Positions 8,901 to 14,090 of a stretch of 18,172 nt of DNA are shown here, piece by piece. The DNA is taken from the NCBI GenBank assembly GCA_964625145.1, contig CAZVAQ010000066.1:1-18172 (forward strand), in the 5' to 3' direction. The translations under genes were made by a program, and so were the position numbers. Position 1 is the stretch's first letter. Each line of letters starts with the position of its first letter. The notes below the pieces were generated by a model. That model was not told the origin of the DNA. It worked only from the letters and a program-made list of their open reading frames with translations, and did no database searches. Source of the stretch: CAYTRP01 sp964625145. Its GTDB lineage: Bacteria; Sumerlaeota; Sumerlaeia; SLMS01; JAHLLQ01.

Positions 8901-9370
8901 CGGTCCGGATCATACAGCTCCAGCAACGATGCCTGACCACGCGAGCACATCGCCCCTTGGTTGACGGGGCTCTTGGCATTGCCGTCCAGCTTGATCGGCC
9001 GGCTCAGGCGTGTCTTGACGATGGTGGCGCAGCCCGCCTCGCAACCGCGGCAGGTGGATGCATAATACGTCGGCAGCCCGGGGATGACCTCCTCCGGCGC
9101 GTCCACGTAAGGGATGATCTTCTCAAGGGGCTTCTGACATCCGGTCAGCCCCGCCAGCACCGCGGCGAAACCGCCCATCTTCAGGAACGTGCGGCGCTGC
9201 ACGGGGGATTCGCCCAGTTCGCGAATGCCCAATGCGTCCGCGGTCTCCTCGATGAAGCCCGCTGGCTTGGTGTTGAAGTCCCCCTTGCCTTGCCGCGCAA
9301 GGACATCGGGGGAAAGCTCGTATTCATCCAGCGTGGACCAGATGATGGGCCGGTGGCCGTTTTCTCCCAT
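5960..9370 (-). CDS. actB: Alternative Complex III subunit ActB: Mo-oxidoreductase-like domain fused to iron-sulfur domain
   Basis: This 1136-aa fusion is the large peripheral ACIII subunit. After about 55 residues comes a Tat motif QRRTFLK (R59, R60) and a hydrophobic stretch ending LTGC (C78). Residues 107-142 contain a quartet C107-x2-C110-x3-C114-x27-C142, as in catalytic molybdopterin enzymes. The Mo-enzyme-like domain runs to about 800, with no obvious Cys or Sec molybdenum ligand. The ferredoxin-like domain (about 838-1040) has cysteine groups at 854/857/860/864, 909/912/917/921, 941/947/951 and 1002/1005/1032/1036. In the third group threonine 944 replaces the usual cysteine (CVGTRYC), which fits the [3Fe-4S] cluster known in ActB. 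The C-terminal 40 residues are histidine-rich. The start at 9370 has AGGAG 7 nt upstream; upstream in-frame starts at 9403 (ATG) and 9439 (TTG) have poor ribosome sites. The gene follows actA by 47 nt. Confidence 0.96.
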   Translation of the reverse strand: MGENGHRPIIWSTLDEYELSPDVLARQGKGDFNTKPAGFIEETADALGIRELGESPVQRRTFLKMGGFAAVLAGLTGCQKPLEKIIPYVDAPEEVIPGLPTYYASTCRGCEAGCATIVKTRLSRPIKLDGNAKSPVNQGAMCSRGQASLLELYDPDRYRRPADRRSNATPEWSALDREIAQALKSAGNRAAIVTGTIHGPARVALLNEFKRAFPGVQHVTYDDLADDERVESQQVCYGEAILPRVHFDKSECTVLLGADPISEGASPVEFNRGIAAQRKLRAVGPGKKEGQKAYSMGKLIAFEPMFSLTGMNADEHYAVRPDDLFSVACALAEAIRQAGASSTGDVVIPPVNIADVESTAGLKSGTIAAVAANLAAHKGKSLVYAGGTMAQTEQALALQVVVNQINSMLGNEGMTVTAQAPSNQRQGSRKAMLELVERMKAGEIDVLLIDGCNPAYSLPPSAGFADALKRVGLKVTFGLLPSETNALCDVVMPGLHFLENWGDAEPYAGTLSIQQPTIQPLWNNRSFEATLIALAREAGSKSFDVTETPEGAEEPITRAMTWHEYVRDTWEREIYPKAGATTAFREFWFETLRTGTLEIASRANGPRGPRTLRRATIQAALNAAPSVQRPSGTVLASYVNANTFDGRHANNAWLFELPDPVAKVSWDNFAAVAPKFARENGLRDGDMIKLTSGGSSVQAPVRIHPGMHPNAIGVAVGWGRSVSGEVGEGVGFNAYQLASVNDGAVFRSGAAVQWEKTGQRIRLADMQGNNYMLTYKTENPDGPLTSERQIVMATALSTLNEDNKNPQPYYHVPYRKVGDGKAQWDLWESDLTKREPAMKPFRHKWVMTIDLNSCTGCNACVTACQAQNNIPVVGKREVLRGREMHWIRIDRYYKGEPDNPEVVKQPMLCQHCDNASCETVCPVLATVHSDEGLNQQVYNRCVGTRYCANNCPYKVRRFNFYEFSEFRQSPHVPKNQRVKDTPLVLALNPDVSVRSKGIMEKCTFCQERIRDAKFEAKKLGRNIPNGELKTACQQTCPAQAINFGDAFNKEHDVNEVRAENFQKRGYGVLEELNVAPNIMYLAQVWNREEKEWDHSYTKASSHGHHEDGHGEPHSDSEDHHAAAPHAGTELAEGVAR

Positions 9371-9417
9371 TCGGGACTCCTGGTTTCTGTTCCGATCCGC
9401 CATTTCGCCGTCCGCGA

Positions 9418-10260
9418 TCAGTTGTGGCAGGTGTTGCAATTCACCGAAGCATTCTGGAACATCTTCACGTGATCAATGACGCCTGATCCGGTCTGACGCG
9501 CCAGGTTGTTGTAGCCCACCGTCTCCTCGACGAGCCGCCCCACTTCGCGGGCGGCACTCATGGCGTCCGTCTCCGCAAACTCGTTGTACAGCGCATCCAG
9601 ATCGGCGCCGCTCCACAGCTCTTGGCCCTCGGCACGGTAGCGCGAAGCCAGCGACTGCTCGTCAACCGTCGGCAACTGGCCGTTCTCCTGCCAGAAGTAG
9701 CTGTGCGCATTGATCTGCAGCTCGCTCTGCTTGGCCAGTGCCTCGGGCGTGCGCAGGTAATCGTCGTTGCGATGGCAGCTCATGCACCATCCCATGCTCA
9801 TGTCGACCCATTGCTGGACGACTTCCATGGTCTGGATCTCGCCGTGGCAGGTCTGGCAAGCCACGCCGGCGCCCACGTGCTGCGCATGATTGAAGTAGGC
9901 GTGATCCGGCAGGCTGTGAATGCGCACCCACGGCACAGGCTCGCCGCTCTCGTAATAAGCTGTCAGCTTCTGGATCTCCGGACGGTCGGTGCGCACGGTC
10001 TTGTGACAACCCATGCAGCTATCCACCGACGGGATCGTGGCATGCTTGGAGACTTCGGCGTTGCCGTGGCAATAGAGGCAATCGATGCCGAGTTGGCCCG
10101 CATGGAGGGCGTGACTGTACGCGATGGGCTGCGTGGGCTGATAGCCGCGGTTGTTCGTCAGCTCCAGCGCCTTGAACCCCACAGTCGCCACACACACAAG
10201 CCCGAGCAGCAGAAGGCGCCAGCGCCAGCGCTCAAGAATCGAAGTCACAGGTGATTTCAT
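9418..10260 (-). CDS. actA: Alternative Complex III pentaheme cytochrome c ActA
   Basis: This 280-aa protein has an N-terminal transmembrane anchor at about 12-29 (RLLLLGLVCVATVGF) and five CxxCH heme motifs, at 61-65 (CLYCH), 82-86 (CMGCH), 135-139 (CQTCH), 159-163 (CMSCH) and 275-279 (CNTCH). Five hemes, and the position as first gene of the act operon, identify ActA, which receives electrons from ActB in the periplasm. The fifth motif ends one residue before the stop codon and is separated from the fourth by about 110 residues. Further histidines such as H50, H53, H73, H120, H125 and H128 are available as distal ligands. The ATG at 10260 has AAGGG at 7 nt. The same frame is open back to 10374 but lacks a ribosome site and family similarity there. 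Confidence 0.95.
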   Translation of the reverse strand: MKSPVTSILERWRWRLLLLGLVCVATVGFKALELTNNRGYQPTQPIAYSHALHAGQLGIDCLYCHGNAEVSKHATIPSVDSCMGCHKTVRTDRPEIQKLTAYYESGEPVPWVRIHSLPDHAYFNHAQHVGAGVACQTCHGEIQTMEVVQQWVDMSMGWCMSCHRNDDYLRTPEALAKQSELQINAHSYFWQENGQLPTVDEQSLASRYRAEGQELWSGADLDALYNEFAETDAMSAAREVGRLVEETVGYNNLARQTGSGVIDHVKMFQNASVNCNTCHN

Positions 10261-10390
10261 CCGAGACCCTTCGTTGCGGTCATACTCCCCGCCCCGGTTG
10301 AGCGGGAAGCTAGAAAGTCCTTCTTCCGACGATTGGCGGGGAGGAATCAGCCCCAGGCGGTCGGTGGGCGCCAAGTGGGAAAGCGAATTC

Positions 10391-10406
10391 TGTGAAACTT
10401 TTCACA
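10391..10406. promoter_or_regulatory. CRP/FNR-family-like operator dyad
   Basis: The sequence TGTGAAACTTTTCACA is a perfect 7-bp inverted repeat around two bases. It matches the CRP consensus TGTGA-N6-TCACA exactly. It lies 131 nt upstream of the actA start and more than 300 nt upstream of the MFS start, so control of the respiratory operon is the more likely function. Which regulator would bind is unknown; no CRP/FNR gene is in the window. Confidence 0.6.
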
Positions 10407-10550
10407 GAGTGCAGATTAGAACTCCACGGAACACGTCGTGGCGCGAGATTCGTCGGCCGTGGATGCCCCCATCGTCAAGGCGATTCTCTCGCGATTTGCC
10501 AAGGCCCGAAAACCTTGCGGCCAATGGACTTAGATGGTCCTATTTTCCCT

Positions 10551-10572
10551 CCGCCCAATCACCCTTGGGCGG
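10551..10572. repeat. Perfect 8-bp inverted repeat upstream of the MFS gene
   Basis: Arms CCGCCCAA (10551-10558) and TTGGGCGG (10565-10572) flank the 6-nt spacer TCACCC. No T-run follows on either strand, so it is not a typical terminator. It sits about 22 bp before the candidate -10 box TATACT and could be an operator or an RNA hairpin. Confidence 0.45.
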
Positions 10573-10709
10573 CTATCATAATTACCATATCCGATATACT
10601 ATAGCCTTTATATCTTTCGCCTATCTCCACCTCCAAACCCGAATCCCCGGCTTGCAATCCGCCCCGCCGGGCCCCTCACTCCAAACCATCATTCCCGACG
10701 CTGGCCCAA

Positions 10710-11909
10710 ATGACAAACGCCCCCCGCAAAACTTTCCCGCTCCTATGCCTGATGCTGTTCGCCTTATTATTGTCGACCGGCACGCAGTTTCCCACCCTCA
10801 ACCCCTTTGGAGAAAGCCTTCAGGCCACCGCAGCTCAAGTGGGTTGGCTGTGGTTTTGGTTCGCTGCGCCTCGGGCTTTCATGGGCCCGCTGTGGGCTTC
10901 GCTGTCCGATGCGTGGGGTCGGCGGCCAATCTTCATCTTGGGCAGTATCGGGATGGTCGGCGGCTCGATCCTGTGGGCCCTGTCCACTTCATTCGAGATG
11001 CTGGTCACCAGCCGCGTCATCGACAGCGCTCTCTCCGCACAGGCCGCCGTCGCCTTCGCCGTCGTGGCGGACATCACCCCTGCGGAAAAGCGCTCCAGCG
11101 CCATGGGACTTCTGGGGATGACGGCCAGTCTGGCTTTCATCATCGGGCCGGTGTTCGGGGCAATCTTCGCCGCCGAGTTCGGCCTGGCCTCCATTGGGTG
11201 GCTGAATGCCGGCCTGCAGGGCTTCGCGCTGCTGCTGGCCATCGCTTTGCTGCCGGAGACGGCCCCGCCGCGCACGGGAAGCCGCTTGGCGGTCCCCCTC
11301 TTCCAATCCCAATCGTGGCACCGCCTGACCGCCAGCCCCGTGCTGCCCCTTATTTTGGCTACGGTTCTGATTTTTACCATCAGCTACACCCAGTTCAACA
11401 CCGCGTTCCAATTGATCACGGCCAAGCTGTTCGACTTTGACGAGCGCTCGGTCGGCTATGCGTGGATGATTCTCGGGTTGTGCGCGGCCATTTCGCAGGG
11501 CGGCCTGATCCGCCAACTGGCCCCGCGATTGGGAGAAGCCAACGTGGCCGGCATCGGCATGATCGGCACGGCCATCGGGTTCATCCTGATGGCGATGGTG
11601 CCAGCACCGTTGATGTACTGGGTGGCCACGGCGATTCTCGGCTTGGGAGTGGGGCTGACTTTGGCCGCCCTCAACGCGCTGGTTTCCCTGAACGTCTCCC
11701 CCGCCGATCAAGGCATCATGCAAGGCTTCAACCAAGCCGCCCAACAAATCGGCCGCTCCATCGGACCACTCATGGGCAGCGCCGGCGTGGCAATCCTGGG
11801 GCCGCCCTGGCCTTTCGTCATAGCCGCCGCCATCGCCGCGTTCAGCCTGGTAGGGATCGCCCTGATCCTGAGAGGGACAGCAGGGACGGCAGGGACAACA
11901 AGGACATAG
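10710..11909 (+). CDS. MFS transporter, DHA1-type (TetA/YdhP-like drug:H+ antiporter family)
   Basis: This 399-aa protein has about twelve transmembrane helices and is a typical major facilitator. The loop after helix 2 has motif A, GPLWASLSDAWGRRP at 59-73, with D67, G70, R71 and R72. The central region RSSAMGLLGMTASLAFIIGP resembles the helix 5 antiporter motif of DHA1 exporters. The substrate cannot be read from the sequence; proton-driven efflux of a small molecule is the family default. No clear Shine-Dalgarno sequence precedes the ATG. The last codons fall in an exact 9-nt repeat, so the tail after LILR reads GTAGTAGTTRT and is probably not functional sequence. It stands alone, divergent from the act operon and convergent with the TIGR04073 genes. 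Confidence 0.88.
   Translation: MTNAPRKTFPLLCLMLFALLLSTGTQFPTLNPFGESLQATAAQVGWLWFWFAAPRAFMGPLWASLSDAWGRRPIFILGSIGMVGGSILWALSTSFEMLVTSRVIDSALSAQAAVAFAVVADITPAEKRSSAMGLLGMTASLAFIIGPVFGAIFAAEFGLASIGWLNAGLQGFALLLAIALLPETAPPRTGSRLAVPLFQSQSWHRLTASPVLPLILATVLIFTISYTQFNTAFQLITAKLFDFDERSVGYAWMILGLCAAISQGGLIRQLAPRLGEANVAGIGMIGTAIGFILMAMVPAPLMYWVATAILGLGVGLTLAALNALVSLNVSPADQGIMQGFNQAAQQIGRSIGPLMGSAGVAILGPPWPFVIAAAIAAFSLVGIALILRGTAGTAGTTRT
11874..11909 (+). repeat. 9-nt tandem repeat array overlapping the MFS 3' end
   Basis: Four consecutive 9-nt units are visible: GGGACAGCA, GGGACGGCA, GGGACAACA and the degenerate AGGACATAG. The stop codon TAG is in the last unit. Related units recur in inverted orientation at 11948-11992. 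Confidence 0.85.
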
Positions 11910-11947
11910 CTGCCAGCTGCCCCCTTCACAAAGCATGATTCTTTCCC

Positions 11948-11992
11948 TGCTGTCCCTCGTGTCACTGCTGTCCCTCGTGTCCCTGTCGTCCC
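11948..11992 (-). repeat. Inverted 9-nt tandem repeat array
   Basis: Read on the minus strand this is five 9-nt units: GGGACGACA, GGGACACGA, GGGACAGCA, GTGACACGA and GGGACAGCA. The units match the array at the end of the MFS gene. TCCCTGCTGTCCCTC at 11944-11958 is the exact reverse complement of 11872-11886, giving a 15-bp perfect stem with a 57-nt loop. Confidence 0.85.
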
Positions 11993-11996
11993 TCTC

Positions 11997-12032
11997 CCAA
12001 AAAGCAAATCGGCCGCCCCTGCGGGCGGCCGA
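11997..12032 (-). terminator. Rho-independent terminator of the TIGR04073 genes
   Basis: A perfect 10-bp stem, TCGGCCGCCC (12009-12018) and GGGCGGCCGA (12023-12032), closes a 4-nt loop. On the minus strand it is followed by TTTGCTTTTT. It lies about 27 nt past the stop codon at 12060. Confidence 0.85.
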
Positions 12033-12059
12033 ATCACCAATCTGCCAAACGGTCCTGTC

Positions 12060-12581
12060 TCAGTAAGACCGCATGTTGTGCGCCGGGTAGGTCTGGAACT
12101 GGTCACCACCGGTCGGCGTCATCGTGTAGTTGCTGATCGGCGTGCCGTAGGCCGTCTGTCCCTGCAGGAACTCGTCGCGATACAGCGGCAGGCGCTCACC
12201 CCAAATCGTGGGCAGGACGAACTCTGGGTACATGATCGGCTCGTAGTTGCGCGGCACCGGGAAGGGGAACGTGACCACTTCATAGGCACCAGCCAACGTG
12301 CGGACCACAGCCCAGCCGGTTCCCTTCACGACACCGACAATCGTCCCCGTGAAGGGCTCCGTGCGGCGCCATTCGTTGGCGATGTTCTTCGGCAGTTCCA
12401 GCCAGCCCAACAGGACGTTGGAGGCGCCACGGCCAAGCTTCTCGAACATCAGGCTCAGGTCCGAGTTCTGGCGGTAGTGCTCCTCATCCGCCTGGGCGGG
12501 GGCGCTTGCGGGCAGCGCGAGCAGAATCGCGAACGCCGCAAGGATCATCGTGAAGCGGGCAAAACGGGAGGTCGAAAGCAT
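12060..12581 (-). CDS. Exosortase system-associated protein, TIGR04073 family (copy 1)
   Basis: This 173-aa secreted protein has a signal peptide at about 1-31 ending APAQA. The family core follows at about 47-122: KLGRGASNVLLGWLELPKNI, then TGTIVGVVKGTGWAVVRTLA, GAYEVVTFPFPVP and YEPIMYPEFV. The core is rich in Gly and small hydrophobic residues and may associate with the envelope. Members occur in bacteria that have exosortase/PEP-CTERM-like systems; their biochemical role is not known. The ATG at 12581 has AGGAG about 10 nt upstream. The tail after 125 is rich in Tyr, Thr and Pro. It lies 61 nt downstream of a shorter paralogue and ends at a strong terminator, so the two are probably co-transcribed. 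Confidence 0.85.
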   Translation of the reverse strand: MLSTSRFARFTMILAAFAILLALPASAPAQADEEHYRQNSDLSLMFEKLGRGASNVLLGWLELPKNIANEWRRTEPFTGTIVGVVKGTGWAVVRTLAGAYEVVTFPFPVPRNYEPIMYPEFVLPTIWGERLPLYRDEFLQGQTAYGTPISNYTMTPTGGDQFQTYPAHNMRSY

Positions 12582-12642
12582 GACGGGGTGGCTCCTGTGC
12601 GTGGGTGAGCAAGTCAAACGGTGCAGCGGGTCCTGCGGCGGA

Positions 12643-13041
12643 TCAGAATACTTCGTCAATGAAAGGGAACTCGGAACGCTGGATCGACTGGTAGTTGTTG
12701 CCGTACACGTCGATCGGGAAGGTCACCACATCGACAACGCCCAGCACGGCGCGCTTGCCGGTGTAGAAGATCCCCTCGCCCAGACCCACGAATGTCCCCG
12801 ACAGGGGATCCGTGTTCTGGATCTCCTCGTTGATCTCCAGCGGAATCTCCACCCAGCAGAAGGCAACGTTGCCGATGCCGCGGATGAGCTTGCCGCCGAT
12901 CTTCGAGGGATAGGTCAGGCCGTACAGAGGTCCACGCCCGGCATCGGCAGAAGTGGGCGTCATCGCCACCAAAAAGGCGGCAGCAGCACCCAGAAGCAGT
13001 GTGCGGGTCATGGAAGAGCGTTGGTTTCGCCGTTCACTCAT
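12643..13041 (-). CDS. Exosortase system-associated protein, TIGR04073 family (copy 2)
   Basis: This 132-aa secreted protein has a signal peptide (hydrophobic at about 13-28, ending SADA) and the same core as its downstream neighbour: KLIRGIGNVAFCWVEIPLEI, GTFVGLGEGIFYTGKRAVLG and VVDVVTFPIDVY. The pattern of Gly, EIP/ELP and VVTFP positions shows the two are paralogues. It stops soon after the core, without the Tyr/Pro-rich tail of copy 1. The start at 13041 has GGAG at about 9 nt; an upstream ATG at 13050 touches that same GGAG and is less likely. No exosortase or PEP-CTERM gene is in the window, so function is inferred from the family only. Confidence 0.82.
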   Translation of the reverse strand: MSERRNQRSSMTRTLLLGAAAAFLVAMTPTSADAGRGPLYGLTYPSKIGGKLIRGIGNVAFCWVEIPLEINEEIQNTDPLSGTFVGLGEGIFYTGKRAVLGVVDVVTFPIDVYGNNYQSIQRSEFPFIDEVF

Positions 13042-13126
13042 CAGAATCATCTCCGACTTGATGGCACGGTTTTCAATTGGTCAAGACACGCGACAGTCCC
13101 CATCCATCGGCCGCTGGCGCAACCCC

Positions 13127-13151
13127 AAAAAAGCATCGCCGAAAGCTTTTC
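13127..13151 (-). terminator. Possible weak terminator after the HAD gene
   Basis: On the minus strand AGAAAAGC and GCTTTTTT can pair (one G-T pair) around a 10-nt loop, and the second arm is itself a T-run. It lies about 15 nt past the HAD stop codon. The stem is AT-rich, so efficiency is doubtful. Confidence 0.35.
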
Positions 13152-13165
13152 TGCCCCCGTCCCCT

Positions 13166-13882
13166 TCACAGGATTTGCGACCAGGGCGGAAGGGCCCTCA
13201 ACTCCTCGAAGTCCAATACCGCCAAGTCCGCAAGGTCCCCCAGCTCTTCTGCCGTGTGCTGTGAGAGAATGGCGACCGTCCGGCACCCGGCCCCCCGCCC
13301 CGCCAACAGCCCAAACCGACTATCCTCAAAGACGACGCAATCCTCCGCAGGCAGCCCCAGCCGCTCCGCCGCCAATAAATACGCATCCGGCTCGGGTTTG
13401 GTCCGTTCGACGTCCTCTTCACCGACCCGAACAGAGATGAGATCCTGCACGCCAAGCATGGCCAGCGCCAGATCCACATTCTCCCGCGGCGCGGCACTGG
13501 CCACCGCCATGGGAAATCCCGCCCGGGCACCAGCCCGGATGAACGCCGCCGCGCCCGCCACGGCCGGCACCTGCCCGGCAATGAGCATGCGGCGGAACAG
13601 GTCTTCCTTCTCCGCCGTCAATGCTCGTATCGCGTCCCGGTCACCGGCAAATTGCGGGAGCACCTTGGGCAAAATGTCAAAATTCGACCGGCCGTAGATC
13701 TCGGTCAGGTACTGCTCCCGGCTGATGGCGATCCCCTTGCCCGCGGCCCACTCCGCCCACACATCGCCGTGCGCCTCGCGCGTGTGGGCCAACGTGCCGT
13801 CCATGTCGAACAGGAAACCGCGAACGGGCCTGCCGAGCCAGATCAGCGGTGCATCAAGCGGCGATTCAAGGCGTCCAGACAT
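13166..13882 (-). CDS. HAD-superfamily phosphatase/phosphomutase-like hydrolase
   Basis: This 238-aa protein has the full set of HAD motifs. Motif I is FLFDMDGTL with nucleophile D26 and acid/base D28. Motif II is VASAAPRENV with S129. Motif III is RTKPEPDAYL with K162. Motif IV is VVFEDSRFGLLAG with E186 and D187. A helical cap (about 35-100) lies between motif I and the core, as in the beta-phosphoglucomutase/phosphoglycolate phosphatase-like group. The substrate cannot be read from the sequence; a sugar phosphate or similar small phosphate ester is the usual choice. The ATG at 13882 is favoured because upstream residues in the open frame do not resemble the family, though the ribosome site is poor. 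It is divergent from the DegT-family gene, with a 208-bp spacer. Confidence 0.88.
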   Translation of the reverse strand: MSGRLESPLDAPLIWLGRPVRGFLFDMDGTLAHTREAHGDVWAEWAAGKGIAISREQYLTEIYGRSNFDILPKVLPQFAGDRDAIRALTAEKEDLFRRMLIAGQVPAVAGAAAFIRAGARAGFPMAVASAAPRENVDLALAMLGVQDLISVRVGEEDVERTKPEPDAYLLAAERLGLPAEDCVVFEDSRFGLLAGRGAGCRTVAILSQHTAEELGDLADLAVLDFEELRALPPWSQIL

Positions 13883-13997
13883 GGGTTCAGGCGGCCCCCG
13901 GGGCGAGATTCGCGACAACCGCGTGCCAGCCAGCCCCACAGCAATGCAAGGGCGCAATATTCTTCACGCCGGATACAAAAGGTTTGGCGCGAAACCA

Positions 13998-14026
13998 TTG
14001 ACTCGCGACCCGGCGCCCCCCTACAC
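13998..14026 (+). promoter_or_regulatory. Weak candidate promoter for the DegT-family gene
   Basis: TTGACT (13998-14003) and CTACAC (14021-14026) are spaced by 17 nt. The -35 box is good and the -10 box poor. A dyad GGTTT-N6-AAACC (13981-13996) lies just upstream, and a 14-bp direct repeat covers 14003-14016 and 14040-14053. Confidence 0.3.
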
Positions 14027-14090
14027 CCTCCCCCACATTTCGCGACCCGGCGCTGAAACGGCGTTAGGCGCCCGAAGGAATCGTGCCCCC

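Larger units (their letters stand above)
10261..10709. other. Divergent intergenic region between actA and the MFS gene
   Basis: This 449-bp spacer has no credible gene; open frames in it are short and non-protein-like. It contains the CRP-like dyad at 10391-10406 and a perfect 8-bp inverted repeat at 10551-10572. An unusually AT-rich patch lies at about 10573-10617 and includes TATACT at 10595-10600, a possible -10 box for the plus-strand MFS gene, but no good -35 box lies 16-18 nt upstream. I could not find a convincing sigma-70 promoter for actA on the minus strand. Confidence 0.6.

Noticed and set aside
5960..9370. actB as a catalytic polysulfide reductase or formate dehydrogenase subunit
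   Set aside because: Fusion with the iron-sulfur domain, the CVGTRYC cluster variant, no clear Cys/Sec molybdenum ligand and the flanking actA/C/D/E/F genes fit ACIII, not a Mo enzyme operon.
8240..9472. 410-aa plus-strand open frame
   Set aside because: Antisense to actB, with no start signal and arginine-rich low-complexity translation.
11874..11992. CRISPR array
   Set aside because: The repeats are contiguous 9-nt units without spacers, and the two arrays face opposite directions. No cas gene is present.
13725..14090. Extended N-terminus of the DegT-family protein
   Set aside because: The added 122 residues run antisense through the HAD gene and the spacer, and do not resemble the family. 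The ATG at 14091 gives the usual family length.
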